A DNA stretch of 56,260 bases from an uncultured bacterium (GTDB lineage Bacteria > Bacillota_I > Bacilli_A > RF39 > UBA660), in contig CAUERX010000005.1 in the NCBI GenBank assembly GCA_959020415.1, positions 1 through 56,260 on the forward strand, given 5' to 3'. Below the pieces are notes generated by a model. It had not been told where the DNA came from and made no database searches. It saw only the letters and a list, made by a program, of their open reading frames with translations. Each line of letters opens with the position of its first letter. Position 1 is the first letter of the stretch. This document shows positions 32,963 through 41,245 of the stretch, one piece after another. The position numbers and the translations under genes were made by a program.

Positions 32963-34903
32963 ATGAATAAGGTTATAGCAAACTTAAAAACACTAGGAAT
33001 TGATATGATTAATAAAGCGGGCAGTGGTCATCCTGGAATTGTTCTTTCGGCAGCACCGATTATGTATACTTTGTATGCTAATCACATGAATGTTAATCCA
33101 AAAGAACCTTCTTGGATAAATCGTGACCGTTTTGTTTTGTCTGCAGGACATGGATCAGCTTTATTATATGCGTGCTTATATATGACGGGTTTTATTACAT
33201 TAAAGGATTTAAAAGAATTTAGACAAATTGGTTCAGTTACACCTGGGCACCCTGAATATCGTAAGACTCCAGGCGTTGATGTTACTACTGGCCCTTTAGG
33301 ACAGGGAATGGCATCAGCTGTGGGAATGGCTATTGGTGAAAAGAAATTACAGGAAAAGTTCAAGGATACAACATTAATCGATTATTATATTTATGTTTTA
33401 TGTGGTGATGGAGATTTAATGGAGGGCGTTAGTTATGAAGCTTGTTCTTTAGCCGGGACTTTGAAATTAGATAATTTAATTATTTTATATGATTCTAATT
33501 CAACGTCATTAGATGGTAATATTGATATGACTTTTACAGAGGATGTTCGTGAACGTTTTGATGCGATGGGCTTTTATACAACTTTAGTTAAGGATGGTAA
33601 TCGAACTAGCGATATTGATAAAGCGATTGCCAGAGCAAAGAAAAGTGGATTACCATCATTTATTGAGATAAAAACAGTTTTGGGTGAAGATTCTATTCTT
33701 GCGGGGACAAGTGAGGTTCATGGCAAACCATTATCAGACGAGGACATTAAACAATTAAAAGAAAAGTTAGGAATGCCAAACGAGGATTTCTATGTATCTA
33801 AAGAAGCTTTAAATATATTTAGGGAAAGTGTGATGAAGCGTTCTTCTGATAAATATCTTAAGTGGCAGGAAGAATATAACTGTTATATTAAACATAAATT
33901 TAATAATGATGAAAGTGAATTATTAAAGTTTTATAATAATGTTGTAAAAATTAGGATAAGTGAATGCCCTTTTATAAATGATGGAACAGAAGCAACTCGT
34001 GAAAGTAATGGCAAGATTCTTAATTATTTGTCTAGCCAAACTGATTTGCTTTTCGGGGGTAGTGCGGATTTGGCAGGGCCAACAAGAACTTATATTACCG
34101 AAGGGGCAGACTTTTTGGCTAAAAATTATGATGGAACTAACATTTGGTTTGGGGTTCGCGAACATGCAATGGGAGCTATTTTAAACGGAATAGCTTTATC
34201 AGGATATTTGCCCTTTGGTTCGACGTTTTTATCGTTTTCAGATTATTTAAAACCAGCAATTAGAATGAGTGCGATGATGAGATTGCCAGTAACTTATATA
34301 TTTACGCATGATTCAATAAATGTTGGCGCTGATGGGCCGACACACGAGCCAGTGGAACAGTTATCAATGCTTAGAGCAATTCCTAATTTTACAGTGTATC
34401 GTCCAGCTGACTTTAAAGAGGTTTTAGGAGCATGGAATGCGATTTTAACTTTGCAGCAGCCTTGTGCTTTAGTTTTATCAAGACAAAAAACTAAAACTTT
34501 GAAGAAATCTGACTTTAAAAAGGTTGTTCATGGAGCTTATGTTGTAAGAGAAGCTAAAAAGGAAATTGATGCGATTTTTATTGCTACAGGAACTGAGGTC
34601 AATACTTGTATTGAAATCGCAGAAGACTTAGCTAACGAGTATGATATTAGAGTGGTTAGTATGCCATCAATGGAACTGTTTTTAAAAATGCCAAAAAAAT
34701 ATCAATATTCAGTACTTCCAGTGGGGGTTAAAACATTTTTTGTCGAAGCAGCTAGCTCGATGGGGCTCCGCAGATTTGTTACTAATGATAAATATTTAAT
34801 TACTGTAGATAAATTTGGCAAGAGTGGTAATCCGGAGGATGTTTTGAATGAAATGAACTTTAGTAAGGAAAAAATTGAGGCTAGAATTAAGAAATTATTA
34901 TAA
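32963..34903 (+). CDS. tkt: Transketolase
   Basis: 646 residues. Thiamine diphosphate enzyme moving two-carbon units in the pentose phosphate pathway. Seen: AGSGHPGIVLSAAPIMYTLY, GPLGQGMASAVGMAIGEKK, the ThDP motif GDGDLMEGVSYEA...LDNLIILYDSN, REHAMGAILNGIALSG with the catalytic Glu, and HDSINVGADGPTHEPVEQL. Adjacent yneF matches the B. subtilis order. RBS AAGAGGGATATAT. Confidence 0.97.
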   Translation: MNKVIANLKTLGIDMINKAGSGHPGIVLSAAPIMYTLYANHMNVNPKEPSWINRDRFVLSAGHGSALLYACLYMTGFITLKDLKEFRQIGSVTPGHPEYRKTPGVDVTTGPLGQGMASAVGMAIGEKKLQEKFKDTTLIDYYIYVLCGDGDLMEGVSYEACSLAGTLKLDNLIILYDSNSTSLDGNIDMTFTEDVRERFDAMGFYTTLVKDGNRTSDIDKAIARAKKSGLPSFIEIKTVLGEDSILAGTSEVHGKPLSDEDIKQLKEKLGMPNEDFYVSKEALNIFRESVMKRSSDKYLKWQEEYNCYIKHKFNNDESELLKFYNNVVKIRISECPFINDGTEATRESNGKILNYLSSQTDLLFGGSADLAGPTRTYITEGADFLAKNYDGTNIWFGVREHAMGAILNGIALSGYLPFGSTFLSFSDYLKPAIRMSAMMRLPVTYIFTHDSINVGADGPTHEPVEQLSMLRAIPNFTVYRPADFKEVLGAWNAILTLQQPCALVLSRQKTKTLKKSDFKKVVHGAYVVREAKKEIDAIFIATGTEVNTCIEIAEDLANEYDIRVVSMPSMELFLKMPKKYQYSVLPVGVKTFFVEAASSMGLRRFVTNDKYLITVDKFGKSGNPEDVLNEMNFSKEKIEARIKKLL

Positions 34904-34908
34904 TTTTC

Positions 34909-34937
34909 TTGAAAAAGTCTGGTATTTTTAGTACAAT
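34909..34937 (+). promoter_or_regulatory. Sigma-A type promoter for yneF
   Basis: TTGAAA, 17-base spacer, TACAAT (34932-34937). Confidence 0.7.
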
Positions 34938-34960
34938 ACCTAATAGAAAGGAATGATACC

Positions 34961-35185
34961 ATGGATTGGGGAGCATTTTTAATAGATTTATTACAAATAG
35001 TTGGAGGCTTAATTGTTGGATTAATTATTGGTTTTTTAGTAGCTAAACATTTCACAAAAAAACAATTGAAGGAAAATCCTCCTATTAATGAGCAAATGAT
35101 TAAGGCGATGATGTCTGGAATGGGTAGGACACCTAGTCAAAAACAAGTAAATCAAATGATGAAACAAATGCAGAAATATATGTAG
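34961..35185 (+). CDS. yneF: UPF0154 family protein YneF
   Basis: 74 residues. One N-terminal helix (LIVGLIIGFLVAKHFTKKQL) then ENPPINEQMIKAMMSGMGRTPSQKQVNQMM, the UPF0154 signature. The family sits near tkt in many Bacilli; function unknown. RBS AGAAAGGAATGATACC. Terminator overlaps its 3' end. Confidence 0.92.
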   Translation: MDWGAFLIDLLQIVGGLIVGLIIGFLVAKHFTKKQLKENPPINEQMIKAMMSGMGRTPSQKQVNQMMKQMQKYM

Positions 35186-35204
35186 TTATATATTTCTTTT
35201 TATT
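35174..35204 (+). terminator. Rho-independent terminator after yneF
   Basis: AAATATAT (35174-35181) pairs with ATATATTT (35188-35195), then a T-rich tract. Confidence 0.65.
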
Positions 35205-35232
35205 TGACATGATTATGTTTTTATGGTAGTAT
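35204..35232 (+). promoter_or_regulatory. Sigma-A type promoter
   Basis: TTGACA, 17-base spacer, TAGTAT (35227-35232), upstream of the two-domain gene. Confidence 0.6.
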
Positions 35233-35260
35233 AACTTTCATTATTTAGGAGGGGAAGTTT

Positions 35261-36118
35261 ATGGTAGATATAAAAGAAATCTTTGCTAATAATGTACCTA
35301 ATCGTGATGTAATGATGGCGTATGGGTTTAAAGAAAATGATAAGTGTTATTATTATATGAAATCATTTGAGGTTTTAGGAAGCCATTTTAAAATGATAGT
35401 AAAAATCTCTAAACGTACTAATGAAATTACCAGTGGAGTTATCGATGTTGAAACGATGGAAGAATATGGATTAATTCAGTGTCCAAAAGCTCAAGGGGAA
35501 ATTGTTAGTGCTGTTAGAGATGTATATGATAGTACTTTGTTATCAGTTTCATCATTGTGTTTTGATGCTGGAACTGATATTAAATTGGGTTCAGGGAATG
35601 ATGATTTACCTCCGGGACATTTATGTGATGGTAGAGTTATATTATTTTCTTCTCAATTGAAAGCTTTGGAGGCGGAAATTGACAGATTGAAACAAATTGA
35701 AGTAAATGATGGAGATTTATCAGATTTTGAAAGGGAAAGAAAAGATCAACTTGAGAGAATTTTTGAAGATCCTGTCGTGTCTAAAGAGCCAATTCCTGAT
35801 GAAGCAGTAGGATATGGTACAGAATTTTCTTCATCGCTTGATGATAAACCTGAAAGAAACTTTATTATGGTTTATGGATTATTACCTGGTATTTATAAAA
35901 GTCTTGATGGTTCAACCTTTTTAACGAGAGAAACGCCATTTGGTAAGGCTGTTTTTGGTCGAACTGTTGACGAGGTATTTTCTTTTCAAAATGAAAACGG
36001 AATTAGCTTTAATGCTGTTGTAAAACAAATTCATACAGACGAAGCAGAAGTTTTTGAAAGTGAGATTATTGGTATTGCTGATCATGGATCTAAACGTTTA
36101 GGTCAAATGCCGCATTAA
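35261..36118 (+). CDS. Two-domain protein: MmcQ/YjbR-like N-terminus and GreA-like C-terminus
   Basis: 285 residues, cytoplasmic. The first 105 residues resemble MmcQ/YjbR-like proteins (VMMAYGFKENDKCYYYMKSF; MEEYGLIQCPKAQGEIVSAV; DVYDSTLLSVSSLCF). A linker with a helical stretch (QLKALEAEIDRLKQIE) follows. The last 90 residues look like the FKBP-like C-terminal domain of GreA/GreB (ETPFGKAVFGRTVDEVFSF; compare SPLGKALLGKKVGDEV in GreA). GreA C-terminal domains bind RNA polymerase at the secondary channel rim, so a polymerase-linked role is possible. The fusion is unusual. RBS AGGAGGGGAAG. Confidence 0.65.
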   Translation: MVDIKEIFANNVPNRDVMMAYGFKENDKCYYYMKSFEVLGSHFKMIVKISKRTNEITSGVIDVETMEEYGLIQCPKAQGEIVSAVRDVYDSTLLSVSSLCFDAGTDIKLGSGNDDLPPGHLCDGRVILFSSQLKALEAEIDRLKQIEVNDGDLSDFERERKDQLERIFEDPVVSKEPIPDEAVGYGTEFSSSLDDKPERNFIMVYGLLPGIYKSLDGSTFLTRETPFGKAVFGRTVDEVFSFQNENGISFNAVVKQIHTDEAEVFESEIIGIADHGSKRLGQMPH

Positions 36119-36126
36119 TTGTATTC

Positions 36127-36155
36127 AAACAATGTTAAATAAAACATTGTTTTTT
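36127..36155 (+). terminator. Rho-independent terminator
   Basis: AAACAATGTT, 6-base loop, AACATTGTTT, T run. Confidence 0.85.
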
Positions 36156-36189
36156 CTTTATTTCTACATATACTAGTATAGGTGATTAT

Positions 36190-36837
36190 ATGGTGATTGG
36201 GATAATTGGTAGGCCAGCAAAGACTGATTTAGATAATGATGGAGTATTAATATATAAAAAAGTTTGTGATAAGTTATATAGCTATGATTGCTTTCCGATT
36301 GGAATAGTTCCAAATGTTCAAGGTATGAATTTTAATAAATGTGTTAATGAAAAAGAGTTTGATCAAATGAAAAGATTAATTAATATTTGTGATGGAATTG
36401 TGTTACAAGGTGGTGAAGAAATGAACCATTATGATATAATGATTGCTAAATATTTATATGAGGCTAATATACCTACTTTAGGTATTTGTCTTGGAATGCA
36501 AACAATGGGGGCGGCTTTTGAGGGAATTATTTTAAACGATACTAATCACAATGTTAAAAGTAAATATGCTCATTATGTTAAGATTAATAAGGATAGTATG
36601 CTTTATGAAATTATTGGGAAGGAATATATTTTTGTCAATAGTAAACATAATGAAAGAGTATTTAAAACTAAATTAAGTGAAGTTGCGAACTATGAAGATA
36701 CCGTAGAAGCTTTAGAAGATAAAACGAAAACTTTTTATTTGGGAGTGCAGTGGCACCCAGAAATTTTGGATGATGATAATAGTGATAAGATTTTTAAAGC
36801 ATTTATTAAGTCGATCTTGCAAAATCAAAGTAAATAA
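36190..36837 (+). CDS. Class I glutamine amidotransferase, peptidase C26 type
   Basis: 215 residues. LGICLGMQTMGAAF holds the nucleophile Cys near residue 100 and GVQWHPEIL the His-x-Glu pair, the triad of gamma-glutamyl-GABA hydrolase/PuuD-like enzymes. IVLQGGEEMNHYD near 78 fits the family's oxyanion and substrate loop. Substrate is probably a gamma-glutamyl compound, but which one cannot be read. RBS AGGTGATTAT. Followed by tgt after 27 bases. Confidence 0.85.
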   Translation: MVIGIIGRPAKTDLDNDGVLIYKKVCDKLYSYDCFPIGIVPNVQGMNFNKCVNEKEFDQMKRLINICDGIVLQGGEEMNHYDIMIAKYLYEANIPTLGICLGMQTMGAAFEGIILNDTNHNVKSKYAHYVKINKDSMLYEIIGKEYIFVNSKHNERVFKTKLSEVANYEDTVEALEDKTKTFYLGVQWHPEILDDDNSDKIFKAFIKSILQNQSK

Positions 36838-36864
36838 TATATAATTTATTAAGCGAGGTAGAGT

Positions 36865-37974
36865 ATGAAAGTAAAATATGAATTATTAAAACAAGACGGA
36901 AAAGCTAGATATGGTAAATTAGCTACTAATTATGGAACTTATGAAACTCCAATGTTTATGCCGGTTGGGACTTTAGCAAATGTTAAAACTTTAGTGCCTG
37001 AAGAGTTAAAAGCTGTAAATAGCGGAATAATTTTATCTAATACATATCATTTGTGGCTTCGTCCAGGTGAGGATATTGTAGCTAAAGCTGGTGGGTTGCA
37101 TAAATTTATGAATTATGATGGACCAATTTTAACAGATAGTGGTGGTTTTCAAGTTTTTTCATTAGTTAAGAATAAGAAAAAAGACATTACCGAAGATGGT
37201 GTTCATTTTAAAAGTCATATTGATGGTAAACCATTATTTTTAACACCAGAGTTATCAATTCAAATTCAAAATAAATTAGATAGTGATATTGCGATGAGTT
37301 TTGATGAGTGTATTCCGCCTAATTCAAGTTATGAATATACGAAAGCTAGTACCGAAAGAACTTTAAGGTGGGCCAAAAGGGGCAAAGATGTTTTTGATAA
37401 TGAAAGGCAATCGTTGTTTGGAATTGTCCAAGGTGGAGCTTTTTCAGATTTAAGGAAATATAGTGCGGAAGAAACTGTTAAAATGGATTTCGACGGTTAT
37501 TCAATAGGTGGAGTAGCTATTGGTGAAGAAAAAGATGTCACTTACCAAATGATTGATGATGCAATTAAATATTTACCAGAGGACAAGCCAAGATATTTAA
37601 TGGGTGTTGGTGAGCCATTAGATATTATTGAGGGCATTGAACGCGGAGTTGATATGTTTGATTGCGTTTTACCTACGCGTTTAGCTCGTCATGGTAATGC
37701 TTTTACACCATACGGTAAAATTAATTTAAAAAATGCAAAATATAAAGAGGACTTCAAACCAATTGATGAACATTGTGATTGTTATACATGCAAGAATTAT
37801 ACAAAGGCTTATATTAGACATTTAATGGTGGCAAAAGAGAGCTTAGGTGGTAGACTTTTGTCAATTCATAATATTAGATTTTTGACTAAATTGACTGAGG
37901 ATGCAAGAAAAGCAATTCAAAATGAAAGTTACAAGGATTTTAAAGAAGAGTTTTTGAATAAATATGGAAATTAA
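36865..37974 (+). CDS. tgt: tRNA-guanine transglycosylase
   Basis: 369 residues. Exchanges guanine 34 for the queuosine precursor preQ1 in tRNAs with GUN anticodons. Seen: LSNTYHLWLRPGED, LTDSGGFQVFSL with the first catalytic Asp, SFDECIPP, the nucleophile region FDCVLPTRLARHGNAFT, and the zinc site CDCYTCKNYTKAYIRHL. RBS GCGAGGTAGAGT. queA is not in the window. Confidence 0.98.
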   Translation: MKVKYELLKQDGKARYGKLATNYGTYETPMFMPVGTLANVKTLVPEELKAVNSGIILSNTYHLWLRPGEDIVAKAGGLHKFMNYDGPILTDSGGFQVFSLVKNKKKDITEDGVHFKSHIDGKPLFLTPELSIQIQNKLDSDIAMSFDECIPPNSSYEYTKASTERTLRWAKRGKDVFDNERQSLFGIVQGGAFSDLRKYSAEETVKMDFDGYSIGGVAIGEEKDVTYQMIDDAIKYLPEDKPRYLMGVGEPLDIIEGIERGVDMFDCVLPTRLARHGNAFTPYGKINLKNAKYKEDFKPIDEHCDCYTCKNYTKAYIRHLMVAKESLGGRLLSIHNIRFLTKLTEDARKAIQNESYKDFKEEFLNKYGN

Positions 37975-37996
37975 AAAAAGCTATTTTAGCTTTTTA
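37975..37996. terminator. Bidirectional terminator
   Basis: AAAAAGCT (37975-37982), 5-base loop, AGCTTTTT (37988-37995), between tgt and the convergent membrane gene. Confidence 0.75.
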
Positions 37997-38002
37997 TTTT
38001 GT

Positions 38003-38362
38003 TTATTTTTTCATGTTAATACCAAACATACTACCAAAAATAGCACTTATTAATAGTAAAGCATAGAAGATAAAGTCTTTAGAGCTAATGCTTTGACTAA
38101 AAATTAGATTGCCAATAGCAATTAATAAAATGATAATAAGTCCTATTTTGGCACCTTCTAGCCAACCATTTTTATTGACATTTTTTCCCATTATAAATCC
38201 ACCTAGGGCTAGTGAAAAAAGTGGGGTAATTACTTTAGCGATACTCATTACTTTTCCATTAATGATATCAAAGTAGTTTAAAGCAGTAAATAAGAATGTC
38301 AAGATTATAATGCTACCAGCAGCAAATAAAAAGCTTTTTAATATTTTTTTAAAGTATTTCAT
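38003..38362 (-). CDS. TIGR04086/YrzE-like four-helix membrane protein
   Basis: 119 residues with four helices: about 9-30, 42-58, 72-92, 97-117. LFSLALGGFIMGKNVNKNGWLEGAKIGL is the family hallmark (GG...AG...GW..G...G). In B. subtilis the yrzE gene of this type also sits near tgt and spoVB. RBS TTAGGAGGATTCTT on the minus strand. Function unknown. Confidence 0.8.
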   Translation of the reverse strand: MKYFKKILKSFLFAAGSIIILTFLFTALNYFDIINGKVMSIAKVITPLFSLALGGFIMGKNVNKNGWLEGAKIGLIIILLIAIGNLIFSQSISSKDFIFYALLLISAIFGSMFGINMKK

Positions 38363-38416
38363 AAGAATCCTCCTAATTAACTTTATGTAAGGGCTTTAAA
38401 AATATGAATTACAAGC

Positions 38417-38445
38417 TTGAAAAAGCGATAACGGTATGATATACT
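38417..38445 (+). promoter_or_regulatory. Sigma-A type promoter
   Basis: TTGAAA, 17-base spacer, TATACT (38440-38445). Confidence 0.7.
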
Positions 38446-38477
38446 TTAAATAGTAGTGAAAAAAGAAGGGTATGTTT

Positions 38478-38981
38478 ATGAGAAAGAAAGATAAAAATCA
38501 TGTATTTATTTTTGTATTAATTGTTGCACTTATGACGGTAGGGTATGCTACTTTTGCGCAACCATTAGCATCTAGATTGGCAACTAAGGCTACTGGTAGT
38601 GAATGGAATATTGGTTTTACTAATGTTATTCGAAGTGATGTGTCAGGCAGTGCTAAGGAACTTTCACCGCTAGAGTATAGTAAAACTTCAGCTAATTTTA
38701 ATATATATTTAAGCGCATCAGGTGATGCTATAACTTATGATTTTACGATTAAAAATATGGGAGCTTTGGATGCTAAAGTTTCGAGCATTTATCTTTTTCC
38801 AGTTAACAAAGCTAATGATTTAGTTTTATTTGATATTAGTGGATTACAAGTAGGCGATGAATTAAAAGTTGGAGAAAGCGCTAACATGAAAATTAAGGCT
38901 TATTATAATCCAACAGCGGGAAGTAAAGCAACAGTTGGTAATAAATCAGTAACTGTTCAAGTTAATTATTCACAAAAATAG
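38478..38981 (+). CDS. Exported camelysin/TasA-like protein (short paralogue)
   Basis: 167 residues. Signal VFIFVLIVALMTVGYATFAQP carries the same GYA-T-F signature as the 6664-8022 protein (GYAAFQT). The mature part is one beta-sandwich (SEWNIGFTNVIRSDVSG ... SANFNIYLSASGDAITYDFTIKNMGALDAKV) ending TVQVNYSQK, equal to the N-terminal half of that protein (ending ITLDYSQ) but without the C-terminal module. ATG 38478 is 7 bases after AAGAAGGG; ATG 38472 is possible. Likely a surface or matrix protein processed by a SipW-like peptidase found elsewhere. Confidence 0.75.
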   Translation: MRKKDKNHVFIFVLIVALMTVGYATFAQPLASRLATKATGSEWNIGFTNVIRSDVSGSAKELSPLEYSKTSANFNIYLSASGDAITYDFTIKNMGALDAKVSSIYLFPVNKANDLVLFDISGLQVGDELKVGESANMKIKAYYNPTAGSKATVGNKSVTVQVNYSQK

Positions 38982-38997
38982 CTATAGTGCTATTTTT
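38974..38997. terminator. Bidirectional terminator
   Basis: AAAAATAGC, 6-base loop, GCTATTTTT, with A and T runs, between convergent genes. Confidence 0.85.
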
Positions 38998-40294
38998 TTA
39001 AGGCTTTTTTGACGTGAATATATTGATGAATAGTAACGACTATCATATTTAAAGTGCTCGACCAAATAAGCCCCCATAGACCAATGTGAAATTGGCAAAA
39101 CACAAAAAGTGAAATAATTCTAACAATAGTACCAATTAAAGTACCACTCATGGCTTCTTTAGCTTTGCCCATAGCTTGCAGACTGGCGGTTAATGGAGCT
39201 TGAATATAATGAAATAAGGCGATTGGCGCTAAAATTTTAATATATTCAATACCAGCTGTGGTATTATAAATAAATTTCATAGGTATTTCAGGAATTAATT
39301 CAAAAATTATTGTAGCAGGAATGCCGATTAAAAGTGAAAGTCCAATAGCCAATTTTATCTTGTTTGCAGTATATAAATAGTGTTTTCGGGAATAGGCTTT
39401 ACTTACGTTTGGTATTAAGGCTTGACTGATGGCCATGGTGAAAAATGATGGAAGTAAAACTAGTGGCATGATGAAACCGTTGATGACTCCATATTCGTTG
39501 ACGATGAAGCTATTAGTATAGCCTTCTTTTATTAAACAATATGTTAAAATAATTGGTTCAAAGAAATATCCAACTGTTCCAATTAAACGACTCATAGTAG
39601 TTGGAATGCCGATGTTAAAAACTTCTTTAATATTGTTCTTGTTTGGTATTAAATCTTTTTTTGTTAATTTAAAATTTTTAGGGAGAAAGAAAAATAAAAC
39701 TAAAATGGAAGTTAGCTCACTAATTACATTAGTTAAGACAACAAAGGCAACTGCATATTCTAATCCAAATTTAATGAATATAGGGATGCCAATTATCAAG
39801 CTTATTAATCTTATAATATCTTCAGTAATATTAGAAATTACATGAGGGAGCATATTTTGTTTACCAAAAAAATAGCCTCTTAAAATACTCGAAATGCTGA
39901 TAAATGGTAAGACAAAACCAATGCATATTAAAGCATAATAACTTCTTTCGTCATGAAGCAGATTTTGGCTGATGTAGCCACTCGCAAATATCATAAATAT
40001 CATAATGATAACATTTATTATTAAAGAAATAGGGATAATTGAAAAAACTAAATTTTTATTATTTTTGTTTTCTTCAGCAACTAGTTTGCTGATAGCTACA
40101 GGAAAGCCTAATTGGGCTAAAGCCATTAATAACATAAAAGTAGGGGATATAAGCATATAAATACCCATACCCTCGGTTCCGACTAATCTAGCTAAAACTA
40201 TTTTGATAAACATGCTGACAATTTTTGTGATGGCGCCGCCAATAATTAATAAAATAGTTGATTTTATAAATAAATTTCCTTTTATCTTTGTCAT
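38990..40294 (-). CDS. SpoVB/MurJ-like lipid-linked precursor flippase (MOP superfamily)
   Basis: 434 residues with about 12 to 14 helices. The N-terminus STILLIIGGAITKIVSMFIKIVLARLVGTEGMGIYMLI is the SpoVB/PST pattern, and LRGYFFGKQNMLPHVISNI is also typical. Position beside the yrzE-like gene and near comN-secDF mirrors spoVB in B. subtilis. Such proteins flip wall precursors or polysaccharide carriers; whether this one serves the vegetative wall or another polymer is open. It is shorter than B. subtilis SpoVB. Confidence 0.85.
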   Translation of the reverse strand: MTKIKGNLFIKSTILLIIGGAITKIVSMFIKIVLARLVGTEGMGIYMLISPTFMLLMALAQLGFPVAISKLVAEENKNNKNLVFSIIPISLIINVIIMIFMIFASGYISQNLLHDERSYYALICIGFVLPFISISSILRGYFFGKQNMLPHVISNITEDIIRLISLIIGIPIFIKFGLEYAVAFVVLTNVISELTSILVLFFFLPKNFKLTKKDLIPNKNNIKEVFNIGIPTTMSRLIGTVGYFFEPIILTYCLIKEGYTNSFIVNEYGVINGFIMPLVLLPSFFTMAISQALIPNVSKAYSRKHYLYTANKIKLAIGLSLLIGIPATIIFELIPEIPMKFIYNTTAGIEYIKILAPIALFHYIQAPLTASLQAMGKAKEAMSGTLIGTIVRIISLFVFCQFHIGLWGLIWSSTLNMIVVTIHQYIHVKKALKK

Positions 40295-40626
40295 ATTAGA
40301 TTATATGATAACTTGTCTTTATTATGAGTTCATTGCTTATAAAAATAAGAGCGTTATAATATGAAAATTATGAGATGATAATACGTCACTAATTAAAATT
40401 GATGATCCATAGAAATCGTGATTATGATTTACAAAGGCCACTAGAATTTCCCTTTGCCATGTCTATTTTAAATTTTAGATTAGTATTTCGAAATCATTTC
40501 AAATATATTTCTTTTTATGAAGGTGATTAGTTTATGAGTATTTTATAGAAAAATCGTTTATATGTATTATCTTATAATTATTTATATAATATTTATTCTG
40601 GTATAATTGATGAAGGGCTTGAAATA
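40295..40626. other. 332-base stretch without a recognised gene
   Basis: Holds the promoter at 40333-40360, an inverted repeat CAAAGG/CCTTTG (40432-40437 and 40451-40456), a well-placed AAGGTGAT before a four-codon ORF (MSIL at 40534), and an extended -10 TGG-TATAAT at 40602-40607 for the next small gene. A small RNA is possible; nothing firmer can be said. Confidence 0.4.
40333..40360 (+). promoter_or_regulatory. Promoter in a gene-free stretch
   Basis: TTGCTT, 16-base spacer, TATAAT (40355-40360). There is no convincing ORF within 170 bases downstream. Confidence 0.45.
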
Positions 40627-40854
40627 ATGGTGCTATTTGGCGAGATAAATGAAATTTTAAAAAATATAAAAAGACCTTTTGCCCATGATTTATATTTGTA
40701 TGAAATTGAAGAAGATGAATTTAAGCAGAGGATTAGTATTTGGGAAAATAATAGAAAATGTGTTTTGATTTTTAAGGATAAATTTAATAGTTTTTGTCAA
40801 AATACTAAAAATTCTATGGCTTATGATGTTTATACATTAAGAAGACCTCAGTAA
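40627..40854 (+). CDS. Small hypothetical protein
   Basis: 75 residues, no signal or helix for the membrane; mixed charge, with WENNRKCVLIFKDKFNSFC in the middle. An extended -10 promoter lies 20 bases upstream, but the RBS is poor (GAAGGG). No family recognised. Coding potential is moderate: codon use resembles neighbours but the length is short. Confidence 0.4.
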   Translation: MVLFGEINEILKNIKRPFAHDLYLYEIEEDEFKQRISIWENNRKCVLIFKDKFNSFCQNTKNSMAYDVYTLRRPQ

Positions 40855-40905
40855 TGAAATTTTTAAATGTTTTGGTCTATTATATTTATTTTTTTCTTTT
40901 AGCTC

Positions 40906-40934
40906 TTTAAAAATAATGGAATTTAAGATATAAT
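40906..40934 (+). promoter_or_regulatory. Promoter for comN-secDF
   Basis: TTTAAA, 17-base spacer, TATAAT (40929-40934). Confidence 0.5.
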
Positions 40935-40962
40935 GTTAATGGACGCTTGATGGAGGGAAAAT

Positions 40963-41235
40963 ATGGATATGGAATTTAATAGTGCAAGTGAACTTTATGA
41001 AAGATTACAGCCGGCACTTAGATCTAAAGTAGCTGAACTAAAAAGAGATGGTTATGAGTATTTAACAGTCGAAGATGTGTGGAACTACTTGAAGGAAAGT
41101 AAATGGAAAAATAGTAAGAATTTAGCGTTAAATGAAATGGTTAGTGATATTTTTAGCAGTGATAATGCAATTATCGATGATTATTTCAAAGGTAAATTAA
41201 ATAGAAGAACTAGAAAGGTATATTTTGACAGTTAG
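40963..41235 (+). CDS. comN: ComN-like post-transcriptional regulator
   Basis: 90 residues. LQPALRSKVAELKRDGYEYLTVEDVWNYLKESKW matches the small ComN/YrzD family (Post_transc_reg), which in B. subtilis controls comE mRNA and lies next to spoVB and secDF, as here. All-helical, cytoplasmic. RBS GGAGGGAAAAT. Followed after 10 bases by secDF. Confidence 0.85.
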   Translation: MDMEFNSASELYERLQPALRSKVAELKRDGYEYLTVEDVWNYLKESKWKNSKNLALNEMVSDIFSSDNAIIDDYFKGKLNRRTRKVYFDS

Positions 41236-41245
41236 GAGAGAGAAC

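Noticed and set aside
40534..40548. Four-codon ORF MSIL with good RBS
   Set aside because: Too short to support as a gene; mentioned only as part of the gene-poor stretch.
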